Shown: piece by piece, positions 1-8,743 of the stretch
Numbering within the stretch: the stretch's first letter is position 1
Layout of the letters: every line of letters begins with the position of its first letter
Source of the DNA: Thermopolyspora flexuosa
Lineage (GTDB): Bacteria; Actinomycetota; Actinomycetes; Streptosporangiales; Streptosporangiaceae
DNA length: 64,000 nucleotides
Direction: 5' to 3'
NCBI RefSeq assembly: GCF_006716785.1
Contig: NZ_VFPQ01000001.1
Coordinates: forward strand, 2,852,001-2,916,000
Position numbers and translations under genes: made by a program
Notes under the pieces: model-generated
What the model saw: the letters and a program-made list of their open reading frames with translations, nothing else
Told to the model about the DNA's origin: nothing
Database searches by the model: none

Positions 1-351
1 GTGTCCCGCTCTGGACACTCTGGCCCGGCCCGATGCCGTGGGTGGCCTGCCGGTGACAATCGGCATCGAAAGGTAAGCGGATTATCTCCTCAAAGTAAGG
101 TCACGATGTAATGAAAAGCAGTGCTTGATGGCGAAATGCCACCTGTGCCAGACGTAGGCCGAATATCCCCTAGGCGAAGATCGCATCCGGGTACGGCCAT
201 CGGCCGCGACACCGGCGTCCAGCAGGGACATCAGGGCACACCAAAGCTCAGGACGCCGGTTACCGGACAACACCGGTAAATGCGGCGAGAAAAGCCCAAA
301 AAAGACGTTGAAGGCAACTCGCCAGGAGCCAGGACGCCGATCAGCGGGACG
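1..351. other. Left-edge region without a recognisable gene
   Basis: No reading frame here looks like a protein; the only ORF, 63 residues on the minus strand, has no recognisable composition or ribosome binding site. Bases 1-18 form a perfect inverted repeat, GTGTCC, six-base loop, GGACAC, which may be a hairpin or operator belonging to a gene left of the window. Confidence 0.4.
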
Positions 352-819
352 TCAGAAATAGGACTCGGTCTCGTCGTAGTCCTCGTCCTCGTCCGGGCGC
401 GCCCACCGCGACGGCATGAGCACCGGGATGAACAGCGCGATGCCCAGCATCAGATAGACGCCCGAGGTGAGCAGGGCCTGCATGCCACGGCCGGCCAGGA
501 TGAGGTCCTGCGGCAGGTTGCCGGCGACCGGGGCGAGGCTCATCGCCCGGTCGACGTCGAGGACGTACACCACGGTCCAGGCGAGCAGCACGATCGACGG
601 CACGAACACCGCCAACGGCGACACGCGGGTGGCGATGACCACGCCGAGGATCAGGCCGACGACCGCCAGCACGCCCAGGCCGATGAGCACCTGCTGCTGG
701 TTGAGCAAGGTGGGATCCTCCGGGGCCCGCTGCGCGATGGCGTGCCCGGCCCAGCCCGTGCCGACCAGCAGGGCCGCCGTGAGCAGGACGCCGCCCAGGA
801 GGCCGAATACGTGCCGCAT
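352..819 (-). CDS. Small four-helix membrane protein of unknown function
   Basis: Predicted 155-residue integral membrane protein with four hydrophobic segments at about residues 4-26, 40-62, 70-88 and 115-136. It ends in a short, strongly acidic cytoplasmic-type tail rich in Asp and Glu. I chose ATG at 819 because a GAGGTGGTGGAG purine stretch lies just upstream and because the first transmembrane helix starts immediately after it; the open frame runs 79 codons further upstream but that part is Arg- and Cys-rich and looks untranslated. I do not recognise the family. It stands alone, convergent with nothing nearby. Confidence 0.7.
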   Translation of the reverse strand: MRHVFGLLGGVLLTAALLVGTGWAGHAIAQRAPEDPTLLNQQQVLIGLGVLAVVGLILGVVIATRVSPLAVFVPSIVLLAWTVVYVLDVDRAMSLAPVAGNLPQDLILAGRGMQALLTSGVYLMLGIALFIPVLMPSRWARPDEDEDYDETESYF

Positions 820-1265
820 CTCCACCACCTCGCGAACGAGCACCCGGGGTGCGCCCGTGTGGCCGCGGCCCCAGTGGCGACAAACACCCCAAACCGCTGG
901 TGTTACGAAAGCCTGGGCAATTCTGCCATCACACCGATCAGGCCGGTAGGAAGATCGACAGGAAGAGGAATTTCCCCGGGGCGCATCGGAGGAACGGCAC
1001 GGCGGAGCCGTACGGCGTGCGGCGCGGTCCCGGCACAGGCGGTGAAAGTGCGGCAAGGTACGGCCTGCCGCGCGCGCCGTGGCGAGGCATGACCGGATCG
1101 ACGGGACGGCCTCGGCGCGGAACGGCCGCCCCGTCGGTCACATCCTCCCACCCGGCACCCGGTGGCCTCCGCCGTACCGGCGGACCATGCCCAGAGGGTC
1201 TTGAAACGGTCCAAAATCGACCGGCTCCGCGGACCCGCCCCGGGCGGCTCCGGGGGGAGGCGGGG
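820..1265. other. Intergenic region, no gene seen
   Basis: About 445 bases between the small membrane protein gene and the end of the LysR gene. Frames here are open only because of high GC. I see no convincing terminator, RNA or coding sequence. Confidence 0.35.
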
Positions 1266-2138
1266 CTAGGCGGCGGAGCCCCGCTCCACGAGCGCCAGGA
1301 AGTTCTGCGCGGCCGTGGGGAGCCGGCGCCGGGCGTGCACGATCGCGATCACCTTGCGGATCGGCGGATCGAGCGACCGGATGGCGAGACCGGCCCGCTT
1401 CGCCTGTTCGGACAGGCCGCGGTGACCGAGGAGCGCGGCCTGCCCGGAGCGCACCGCCCCGACCCAGCCGATCCGCTCGTCGGGCTCGGGGGCGGGCGCG
1501 GGGACCACCCTGTGGTGGGCGAGAAGCTGGTCCAGCTCCCTGCGGCGGGGGGTTCCCGGAGGGGGCAGGATCAGCTTCATCCCGTTGAGACGGGACAACG
1601 GGACCGGCTCTGGAAGGTTCCAATCCGCCGCCGCGATGAGCACCATCTCCTGACACTTCACCGGGCGGCCGACCAGGTCGGGGGGCACCGGCAGGTCGGT
1701 GAGCCCGAGCTCGGCACGCTGCCTGCGGATCGCGTTGACCACGGCGTCCCGGCCCTCGCACGGGACCGGCACGACGCGGACGGCCGGGTGCTCCTCGTTG
1801 TACCTCGGCACCAGGACCCTCGCCAGCCCGGGCTGGAGGGCGGGTGTGGTGGCGATGCGGAGTTCGGCACCGGCGCCGCCGGAGACGCTCGCGGCCAGGT
1901 CCGCGATCTGCTGGACCGCGCCCAGCGCCTCGCGGGCGAGACGCACGACCTTTCGCCCTTCCGGCGTCACGACGACGCCCCGCCCGGAACGGGCGAACAG
2001 CGTCATGCCGAGCTCGCGTTCCAGATCGCGGATCGCACGGGAGAGCGCGGGCTGCGCGATATACAGCGACTTGGCCGCGTCGGTCATCGTGCGGTGCTCC
2101 GCAGTGGCGACCACATATCGGAGCTGCTGCAGATTCAT
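1266..2138 (-). CDS. LysR-family transcriptional regulator
   Basis: 290-residue LysR-type regulator, a normal length for the family. Residues 1-60 are the winged helix-turn-helix, with the typical MNLQQLRYVV start, TDAAKSLYIAQPALSRAIRDLE recognition region and LFARSGRGVVVTPEG wing. The rest is the periplasmic-binding-protein-like effector domain. The ligand cannot be read from the sequence. The nearest gene upstream is the metallopeptidase at 2314, which is divergent, so the 175 bases between them could hold a shared control region, though no clear T-N11-A box stands out. The downstream region has no gene that suggests a pathway. Confidence 0.88.
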   Translation of the reverse strand: MNLQQLRYVVATAEHRTMTDAAKSLYIAQPALSRAIRDLERELGMTLFARSGRGVVVTPEGRKVVRLAREALGAVQQIADLAASVSGGAGAELRIATTPALQPGLARVLVPRYNEEHPAVRVVPVPCEGRDAVVNAIRRQRAELGLTDLPVPPDLVGRPVKCQEMVLIAAADWNLPEPVPLSRLNGMKLILPPPGTPRRRELDQLLAHHRVVPAPAPEPDERIGWVGAVRSGQAALLGHRGLSEQAKRAGLAIRSLDPPIRKVIAIVHARRRLPTAAQNFLALVERGSAA

Positions 2139-2313
2139 GGAACGAAGCTAGGACAGATTCCCCCGTCGTTTCCGGAACATCGCGGAGATCACCTCGCTCG
2201 ATTACTCCGCGTAATTAACTGATGCGACATCCGTGACAGGAGGGAAATCGGTACAGTTTTGCCCCAAATTCGGTAAAGATCCGCAGTAGGGATCTCAGAA
2301 GGGGGGAAACGAC

Positions 2314-3783
2314 GTGGCGACGAACGGACCTCACCCGCCGCCGCATTCGCCGAATCCCGACTGGAACGGACCACAACCGGGGGGGATTTCCGGTCCGGGC
2401 CCTACCGACGGGAACACGCTCTCGTACACGTTCGCGGCGCCGGGCGGTGACCCGCGCCTGACGCCCGGCCCGTCCGCACCGCCGCCGGGCGGCGGCTTCG
2501 CGGCCGCGATGCCGCCGCAGGGCCCGCCGCCGGGCATGCCGCCCCAGGGCATGCCGCCGCAGCCGGGTCCCGCGGGCCCCTACGCGCCGCCGCCTCCGCC
2601 GCAGGGGTACGGCGGCCCACCCGCGCCGCCACCCGGGCCGCACGGGGCCGGGCCGTACCCGCCGGGGCCGCGGCCGCCCTATCCGCCGCCGGGACCGGTC
2701 GGCACGCCGCCCCGCCCGCCCATGCCGCCCCGGCCGTACCCGCCCGCGGCCCACCCCCTCGGCGCCCCGCACCACGCCCGGCGGCGCAGCGGCACCGGGG
2801 CGAGCGCGGCGATCGGCGGCTTCCTCGGCGTGCTCGCCGGCATCCTCGTGCTGCTCGTCATCGGCGCGAACCTGCTGGGCGAGGAGGACGGCCCGGACAC
2901 GGTGTCGGCGCTGCCCACGCCGAGCTTCACGTTCACCCCGCCGACGCCCGCGCCGTACAGCCCGCCGAACATCGACCTGCCGAACCGGACCGCGGAGGCG
3001 ACGCGGGAGGCCGAGCGGCAGCCCACCCAGGTGCAGCGCACCCCGGCGGTGAACCGGTCGCTGCAGAACAACAGCCTCTACCGCGCGGGCCGCCTGCCGA
3101 CGGTGAGCTGCCCGGCCGGGTCGGTGAACATCGGCAGCCACGCCCAGGTGAAGAGCCTGTTCCTGCGCACCGCCCGGTGCATGAACCGCGCGTGGGCCAC
3201 CTCGCTGCGCAAGGTCGGCATCCCGCACATGCCGCCCGGGTACGCGATCGCCGCGGTCCGCGGCCGGGGCGCCTGCGGCGACTACCCGCCGCGCGGCAGC
3301 ATCGTCCCTTACTACTGCCCGCGCAACACCACGATCTACGCGTCGACCTCGGCGATGACCCGGGGCCTCGGCAACATGCCGGGGTACAGCACGGTCACCT
3401 CCTGGCACGGCGCGCTCACCGCGATCATGGCACACGAGTACGGCCACCACGTGCAGTACCTGGCCGGGCTCACCGACGCCTGGTGGCAGCGCACGCTGCA
3501 GTCCACCTCGCAGAGCACGCGGCTCGCGCTGAGCCGCCGGCTCGAGCTCCAGGCGACGTGCCTCGCCGGGATGTTCATGCGCGCGGCGGCCCCCAGCTAC
3601 CCGGTGACGTCGCAGGGCCGGAACATCCTCTACTACTTCCACTCGCGGGTCGGCGACCAGCCGGGGTATCCGCGCGACCACGGCTCCCCCGCCAACAACC
3701 TGCGGTGGTTCCGGATGGGGTTCGACCACAACAACGCCCGGCAGTGCAACACCTGGCGGGCCTCGGCCTCGGCGGTCTCGTAG
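2314..3783 (+). CDS. Membrane-anchored neutral zinc metallopeptidase (YpfJ-like)
   Basis: 489 residues. Residues 1-155 are a low-complexity Pro/Gly-rich cytoplasmic tail, followed by one transmembrane helix at about 163-187, an acidic Pro/Thr linker and an external peptidase domain. The zinc-binding motif HEYGH is at residues 374-378, matching the HEXXH of predicted YpfJ-type neutral metalloproteases, and RRLELQATCLAG about 40 residues later supplies the conserved ELQA(D/T)C helix of that family. The GTG start at 2314 follows a strong GGGGGGAAAC ribosome binding site. Substrate unknown; Pro-rich N-termini like this are common on actinobacterial membrane proteins and may mediate protein contacts. 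Confidence 0.85.
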   Translation: MATNGPHPPPHSPNPDWNGPQPGGISGPGPTDGNTLSYTFAAPGGDPRLTPGPSAPPPGGGFAAAMPPQGPPPGMPPQGMPPQPGPAGPYAPPPPPQGYGGPPAPPPGPHGAGPYPPGPRPPYPPPGPVGTPPRPPMPPRPYPPAAHPLGAPHHARRRSGTGASAAIGGFLGVLAGILVLLVIGANLLGEEDGPDTVSALPTPSFTFTPPTPAPYSPPNIDLPNRTAEATREAERQPTQVQRTPAVNRSLQNNSLYRAGRLPTVSCPAGSVNIGSHAQVKSLFLRTARCMNRAWATSLRKVGIPHMPPGYAIAAVRGRGACGDYPPRGSIVPYYCPRNTTIYASTSAMTRGLGNMPGYSTVTSWHGALTAIMAHEYGHHVQYLAGLTDAWWQRTLQSTSQSTRLALSRRLELQATCLAGMFMRAAAPSYPVTSQGRNILYYFHSRVGDQPGYPRDHGSPANNLRWFRMGFDHNNARQCNTWRASASAVS

Positions 3784-4085
3784 GCCGCGCGGGCGCCGTC
3801 ACGCGGCCGGCCTGCGGCGACGCCTGACCTTCGGGTTACCGGATGATCGCAAGATATCGCCCTTCCGTCGATGTTGTCCGGATATGAGGGCTAGAATCCT
3901 CCCCATTCCGTGAACTCACGGAGACGGTTATCAGGGTTTGGCCAGGTCGGCCGCGTACATCTAGGGGCAAGCCGGGCGCTCCCGGCCGGGCATGCGCGTG
4001 CCCGGCCGCCCGCGCCTGGCCCGCCCCGGTGCCCCACAGCCGGCACCCACGGCCGACAGCGCGGCCGCGACACAGTTAGGGAGCG
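3784..4085. other. Intergenic region upstream of the LCP gene
   Basis: About 300 bases with a relatively AT-richer stretch near 3835-3960, the likely promoter zone for the LCP gene. It contains a small inverted repeat CCGTGAACTCACGG near 3906. No gene is visible. Confidence 0.3.
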
Positions 4086-5726
4086 GTGTTGACCACACGC
4101 CTTGGGCGAGCACCGGCCGAATCCGCCGAGACCGGCGGCGAGGAAGAGAGCCCGGACCGACCGAAACCGGGCGGACCTCCCCGTTTCGCCAAGGCGCCGA
4201 CCACCGCGTCCGTCATCGGCTGGACGGCCCTGTCGGCGGTGCTGCCCGGCATCGCGCACCTGCGCGCGGGCCGGCGCCGCCTCGGCCTCGCCATCCTGAT
4301 CGTCTTCGGCTCTCTCCTCCTGCTGACCGTCACCGCCGCGATCGTGGCGGTGACCCGGGGCGGCCTGGCGGGGCTGGGCAGCTTCGCGGTGAAGGAGAGC
4401 ACGCTCATCGGCATCACCGTCATCGCGATCGTGCTCGCCCTCGCCTGGTTCGCGCTGCTGTTCCACTCCTACATCTCGCTGCGCCCGCAGCGGCTGCCGC
4501 GGGACGGCCAGATCATCTCGGGCATCGCGGTCGGGCTGCTGTGCGTCGTGGTGATGCTGCCGTTCGGCTTCACCGCCACCACCGTGCAGACCGCCCGCGA
4601 CGTCGCCAACGACATCTTCCCCACCGAGCCGGAGGCGTCCGCCTCGCCGATCCAGGCGCACGACCCGTGGGCCGGGCGGCGCCGGGTGAACTTCCTGCTC
4701 ATCGGCGGCGACGCGGCGGGCAACCGGGAGGGCGTGCGGACCGACACGATGATGGTGGCGAGCGTCGACACCCGCACCGGCAACACCGTGCTGTTCAGCC
4801 TGCCGCGGAACCTGCAGTACGTGCGCTTCCCCAAGACCAGCCCGCTCGCCGAGAAGTTCCCCAACGGCTTCCTCGGCGACTCCGGCCAGGGCCTGCTCAA
4901 CGAGGTCTGGTACTACACCGAGAACCACCCCGAGGTGCAGCGCGGCGGCCGGTACCGCGGCTGGCACGCGCTGAAGGACGCGATCGGGCACACGCTCGGC
5001 CTGAAGATCGACTACTACGCGCTCGTCGACATGTACGGCTTCGCCGCGCTCATCGACGCGATCGGCGGCCTGCGGATCAACGTGCAGCGCGACATCAAGT
5101 GGGGCGGCCTGTACGGCACTGCCGGCACGATCCGGGCCGGCTACCGCAGGCTCAACGGCGAGGAGGTGCTCTGGTACGGCCGGTCCCGGGTGGGCAGCGA
5201 CGACTTCGACCGGATGGCCCGGCAGCGGTGCGTGATCGGCGCCCTGGCGCAGCAGGCCACGCCGAGCGTGGTGCTCGCCAACTTCAACAAGATCGCCGGT
5301 GCGGCGAAGCGCATGTTCCGCACCGACATCCCGCGTGATCTGCTCGAGCACCTGGTCCCGCTCGCGCTCAAGGTGAAGAACGCCAAGATCACCAGCCTGC
5401 CGTTCGTGCCGCCGACCATCTACACCGGCAACCCGGACTGGCAGAAGATCCGCCGGCTCACCCGCCGGGCGATCGTCGAGTCGGCCCGGTCCGGCCGTGC
5501 CGCCCAGGCCCGGGCGACCGCCACCCCGAGCCCGGGCGCCGCGCCCTCCGGCGGCTCCTCGGTGGCCGCGGGCGCCGGGGCCACCCCGTCGGCCACCCCG
5601 GGCACGAACGCGGTGGCGAGCGCCTCGCCCACGGCCGCGCAGCAGCAGCGCACCGCGGTGCCGCGCCGCAGCCCGACCCCGAACGAGGGGGCCCAGTCGA
5701 TCGAGGAGGCCTGCAACCTGACCTGA
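4086..5726 (+). CDS. LytR-CpsA-Psr (LCP) family cell-wall ligase
   Basis: 546 residues. LCP proteins transfer undecaprenyl-linked glycopolymers (teichoic acid-like polymers, or arabinogalactan in mycolate bacteria) to peptidoglycan outside the membrane. The LCP domain starts near residue 200 with NFLLIGGDAAG and continues through the Arg/Asp pattern GVRTDTMMVASVD, SLPRNLQYV and LKIDYYALVDMYGFAALIDAIGGL, then GEEVLWYGRSRVGSDDFDRMARQR; these Arg/Asp residues bind the pyrophosphate lipid. The N-terminus is unusual: about four hydrophobic helices between residues 38 and 165 rather than the single anchor typical of the family. The C-terminus from about 465 is an Ala/Ser/Thr/Pro linker. GTG 4086 lies after AGGGAG; TTG 4089 is an alternative. 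Confidence 0.88.
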   Translation: MLTTRLGRAPAESAETGGEEESPDRPKPGGPPRFAKAPTTASVIGWTALSAVLPGIAHLRAGRRRLGLAILIVFGSLLLLTVTAAIVAVTRGGLAGLGSFAVKESTLIGITVIAIVLALAWFALLFHSYISLRPQRLPRDGQIISGIAVGLLCVVVMLPFGFTATTVQTARDVANDIFPTEPEASASPIQAHDPWAGRRRVNFLLIGGDAAGNREGVRTDTMMVASVDTRTGNTVLFSLPRNLQYVRFPKTSPLAEKFPNGFLGDSGQGLLNEVWYYTENHPEVQRGGRYRGWHALKDAIGHTLGLKIDYYALVDMYGFAALIDAIGGLRINVQRDIKWGGLYGTAGTIRAGYRRLNGEEVLWYGRSRVGSDDFDRMARQRCVIGALAQQATPSVVLANFNKIAGAAKRMFRTDIPRDLLEHLVPLALKVKNAKITSLPFVPPTIYTGNPDWQKIRRLTRRAIVESARSGRAAQARATATPSPGAAPSGGSSVAAGAGATPSATPGTNAVASASPTAAQQQRTAVPRRSPTPNEGAQSIEEACNLT

Positions 5727-5744
5727 CCTCACCGCGAACCGCAC

Positions 5745-5788
5745 GGCGGCCGGTCCCTCGCCCACCCGGGCGGGCGGGTCCGGCCGCC
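5745..5788 (+). terminator. GC-rich hairpin after the LCP gene
   Basis: Nine-base perfect arms GGCGGCCGG and CCGGCCGCC enclose a loop that itself folds (CCCACCCGGG / CGGGCGGG). It starts 18 bases after the LCP stop codon. There is no U-tract, as is usual in high-GC actinobacteria. Confidence 0.5.
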
Positions 5789-5963
5789 TCGCCGTACCGG
5801 GGCCGCGTCCCCGCAACCGCGCGCCCGCCGAAATTGGCCGCGGATTTTTGCCGGGCTTACACCTTGATCGGCACGCTCGCCGGGTTTCGCCTACTGGACG
5901 GCGGCCGGGCGGATGGACGAATCTTGGCTCCGTCCGACTCCCCTCACCTCGTGGTGGTGTCCC

Positions 5964-7316
5964 ATGCGGGTCATGATCCAGTTGCGCCCTGAGCCCGACG
6001 TCGTGGCCGCCGTCGCCGACCCGGAGGTGACGACCTCGGCCTCCGACGTCGCCGACCGGCTGCCGGGCGTGGTGCTCGACGAGTCGTTCCCGCCGATCGC
6101 CGTGCCCCGGCCGGTGCCCCGCGGGGGCGATCCGCTGTCGCTGCGCCGGGTGGCCTTCTCCATGGCCCCGCAGGACGCCACGGTGCTCGTGCGCGGCGAG
6201 ATCGGCGACGACGAGATCACCACCCGCACCGCGCTGCTGCCGGTGGCCCACCGGCAGGTGGCGGGCGTGTTCGCCGACCCGGTGATCGCCCCCGGGCTGG
6301 TGTGCGCCGGGGACCCGCCGGTCGGCGACTGGCAGCGGGTGGCCGAGCTGCTCGACACCGCCGGGCTGCGCGCCGAGGGCTGCGACGGGTCCGGGGTGCC
6401 GCTGGCGATCCTCGACACCGGGATCAACCTCGCCCATCTGCGCGAGGTGCTCGGCCGCGAGGTGCGTCTCGACGCCGAGCGCAGCCTGGTGCCGGAGGGG
6501 GTGAGCGAGCGGCCCGGCGAGGCCTGGGTGGACCACGGCACGATGTGCGCGTTCGACGCGCTGATCGCGGCGCCGAACGCGACCCTGCTCGACCTGCCGG
6601 TGCTGCTGTCACAGCGCCCGGGCGGGTCGGCGATCGACGGCCTGCTGTCGGACGCGGTGGCCGCGTTCGCGCACCTGCGCACCGTGCTCGAGGCGATGCC
6701 GGAGGAGTCCCGCGCCCTGGTGGTGAGCAACAGCTGGGGCTCGTTCTCGCCGCGCTGGGACTTCCCGGTCGGGCACCCGGGGAACTACTCGGACAACCCC
6801 GCGCACCCGTTCAACATCATCGTGGGCAGCCTCGAGCAGGCCGGCGCCGACGTGCTGTTCGCCGCGGGCAACTGCGGCCGGGACTGCCCGGACGGCCGGT
6901 GCGCCTTCCCCGAGCGGCCCATCGTCGGCGCGAACTCGCACGGCCAGGTGATCAGCGTCGGCGGCGTCGACGTCGAGGGCAAGCGGGTCGGCTACTCCTC
7001 GCAGGGCCCCGGCAGGCTCAGCGACCAGAAGCCCGACCTGTGCGCGTACACCCACTTCTCCGGCTCCCAGGTGTACGGCCCGGACTCCCCCGATTCCGGC
7101 ACCTCGGCGGCCTGCCCGGTGGCCGCGGGCGTGGTCGCCGCGATCCGCACCCGCTGGCCCGCCAGTCGGCTCTCCCCCGCCGAGCTGCGCACCCTGCTCC
7201 AGCGCACCGCCGACGACCGCAGCGACATCGGCTTCGACTACGACTACGGGTACGGCATCCTCAACCCGCCCGCGGTGCTCGCCGCGCTGCGCCGCCTCGA
7301 GGCGCGGCGGGTCTGA
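5964..7316 (+). CDS. S8 subtilisin-like serine peptidase without a signal peptide
   Basis: 450 residues from ATG 5964. The catalytic triad is present: Asp in AILDTGINLAHL (near residue 150), His in WVDHGTMCAFDAL (near 190), and Ser in DSGTSAACPVAAGVV (near 380), with the oxyanion Asn in LFAAGNCG. No signal peptide or membrane helix precedes the catalytic domain; about 140 residues rich in Val, Pro and Asp come first instead, so the enzyme is probably cytoplasmic or is exported by an unknown route. The frame is open 17 codons upstream, but that part looks untranslated. It is followed 50 bases later by a small conserved-looking gene, which may be its partner. Confidence 0.88.
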   Translation: MRVMIQLRPEPDVVAAVADPEVTTSASDVADRLPGVVLDESFPPIAVPRPVPRGGDPLSLRRVAFSMAPQDATVLVRGEIGDDEITTRTALLPVAHRQVAGVFADPVIAPGLVCAGDPPVGDWQRVAELLDTAGLRAEGCDGSGVPLAILDTGINLAHLREVLGREVRLDAERSLVPEGVSERPGEAWVDHGTMCAFDALIAAPNATLLDLPVLLSQRPGGSAIDGLLSDAVAAFAHLRTVLEAMPEESRALVVSNSWGSFSPRWDFPVGHPGNYSDNPAHPFNIIVGSLEQAGADVLFAAGNCGRDCPDGRCAFPERPIVGANSHGQVISVGGVDVEGKRVGYSSQGPGRLSDQKPDLCAYTHFSGSQVYGPDSPDSGTSAACPVAAGVVAAIRTRWPASRLSPAELRTLLQRTADDRSDIGFDYDYGYGILNPPAVLAALRRLEARRV

Positions 7317-7366
7317 GCCCGTCCGGGCCTCTGGGCAGCGGGGCCGGGCCGGGGTACCGTGAGGGC

Positions 7367-7621
7367 ATGGTCCTGATGACCGTCCGGCTTCCCCGCGACG
7401 CGACCCTCGCCGCGGCCGCCCGCAAGCTCGGGCTGTCCGAGGACGACGTCGACGCCGGCTACGGGCTGGTGCCCCTCGACCCCGCGACGGGGCTGTACGG
7501 CGTGCGGGTCAGCGACGAGGCGGCGCGCCGGGTGCGCCCCGAGGCCCTGACCGAGGAGGGCGAGGGCGTGCACGCCGACCCGCGCATCGAGCCCTTCGGC
7601 CCGCCCCGCCCGGGCACCTGA
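7367..7621 (+). CDS. Small acidic protein downstream of the S8 peptidase
   Basis: 84 residues, soluble, no signal sequence. I do not recognise a named domain. It reads as a real gene: it has a strong coding bias, a start ATG after a GTGAGGGC stretch, and a compact sequence with an internal alternation of hydrophobic and acidic residues (VRLPRDATLAAAARKLGLS, then GLVPLDPATGLYGVRVSDEAA). It begins 50 bases after the S8 peptidase stop on the same strand and is followed by a terminator-like hairpin, so the two are probably co-transcribed. A role as an inhibitor or chaperone of the peptidase is possible but only by position. Confidence 0.65.
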   Translation: MVLMTVRLPRDATLAAAARKLGLSEDDVDAGYGLVPLDPATGLYGVRVSDEAARRVRPEALTEEGEGVHADPRIEPFGPPRPGT

Positions 7622-7669
7622 CCAGGCCGGACGCCCGACCTCCCCACGACTCCCCCCGCACGGCGCGCA

Positions 7670-7702
7670 CCGCCCTCCGGAATCCCACGAGGGCGGCCTT
7701 TC
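7670..7702 (+). terminator. Hairpin with short T-run after the S8 peptidase operon
   Basis: Arms CCGCCCTC and GAGGGCGG (eight perfect pairs, 11-base loop) followed by CCTTTCG. It lies about 50 bases beyond the stop of the 84-residue gene and before the channel gene. Confidence 0.6.
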
Positions 7703-7780
7703 GCGTGTCGCGCCGAATGGCGAAGACGGGATGCGGTGGTTCGTTATGATCTTCCGCATTCATGGGATGAGGGGGGAAGC

Positions 7781-8674
7781 GTGCCGTTTCGCGAGCGGAT
7801 CCGCCGGATGGTGGAGGCGCGCTGGTTCCAGCGGACGATCGTCGCGGTGATCGTGATCAACGCGATCACCCTGGGGCTGGAGACTTCGCCCACGGTGGTC
7901 GACCGGTGGGGCGAGGTCCTGTACGTGATCGACCACGCCGCCCTCTACGTCTTCGTGGCCGAGCTGCTCGCCAAGATCTACGTCTATCGGCTGCGGTTCT
8001 TCACCGACGCGTGGAACCTGTTCGACCTCGCCATCGTGGTCATCTCGTTCATGCCGACGACCGGCGTGACCGTGCTGCGGGCGCTGCGCATCCTGCGGGC
8101 GCTGCGGCTGATCTCGGTGGTGCCGAGCCTGCGGCGCGTGGTCGCCGCGCTGCTCGGCGCGATCCCGGGCATGGCCTCGATCGCGCTGCTGCTCGGGCTC
8201 GTGCTGTACGTCGCGGCGGTGATGGCGACCAAGCTGTACTCGCGCACCGCACCGGACTTCTTCGGCGACCTGCCCACGTCGCTGTTCACGCTGTTCCAGA
8301 TGATGACCGGCGACGCCTGGAGCGACATCGCCCGGGAGGTCATGGCCGAGCACCCGCTCGCCTGGGTGTTCTTCATCGTGTTCGTCCTCGTCTGCACCTT
8401 CGTGGTGCTCAACCTCTTCATCGCGGTCGTGGTGAGCGCGATGGAGGAGGAGCACAAGAGGGAGCACTCCATGGAGGACGTGATCCTCGCCCAGATCGCC
8501 GAGCTGCGCGCCGAGATCCGCGAGCTGCGCGCCGCGGCGGGGACCGACGGGCGGGAGCTCGCCGACGCGATGGCGACGGCCGCATCGGTGCCGAACGGCG
8601 CGTCGAACGGCGCGCACCCGAACGGGAACGGCGGCCGCCGCGCGGGCCGGAAGGATCGCCGCCGCGGCCGCTGA
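7781..8674 (+). CDS. Bacterial voltage-gated cation channel (single six-helix domain)
   Basis: 297 residues from GTG 7781, which follows an excellent GGGGGGAAG ribosome binding site (an upstream ATG at 7736 has none). Six hydrophobic helices S1-S6 form an ion-transport domain of the NaChBac type, which assembles as a tetramer in the membrane. The S4 voltage sensor shows Arg every third residue (VLRALRILRALRLISVV). The pore loop reads FQMMTGDAWSDI, unlike the TLESWAS filter of NaChBac and closer to the TGDxW filters of calcium-type channel repeats. S6 is followed by a Glu/Arg heptad-like coiled coil (EEHKREHSMEDVILAQIAEL...), as expected for tetramer assembly, then a basic disordered tail. Confidence 0.9.
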   Translation: MPFRERIRRMVEARWFQRTIVAVIVINAITLGLETSPTVVDRWGEVLYVIDHAALYVFVAELLAKIYVYRLRFFTDAWNLFDLAIVVISFMPTTGVTVLRALRILRALRLISVVPSLRRVVAALLGAIPGMASIALLLGLVLYVAAVMATKLYSRTAPDFFGDLPTSLFTLFQMMTGDAWSDIAREVMAEHPLAWVFFIVFVLVCTFVVLNLFIAVVVSAMEEEHKREHSMEDVILAQIAELRAEIRELRAAAGTDGRELADAMATAASVPNGASNGAHPNGNGGRRAGRKDRRRGR

Positions 8675-8743
8675 CCCGCGCCCGTAGCGCCCGTACGGCA
8701 CGGCGGCCGGTACCGGTCGCGGCAGGGCCGGGAAGGCCGAGGC

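Noticed and set aside
2215-3729. 504-residue minus-strand frame opposite the metallopeptidase
   Set aside because: Antisense shadow of the Pro-rich gene; no domain or start signal.
3891-6536. 881-residue minus-strand frame opposite the LCP and S8 genes
   Set aside because: It is an antisense shadow caused by high GC; its sequence is His-, Arg- and Glu-rich without domains, while the plus strand has recognisable enzymes.
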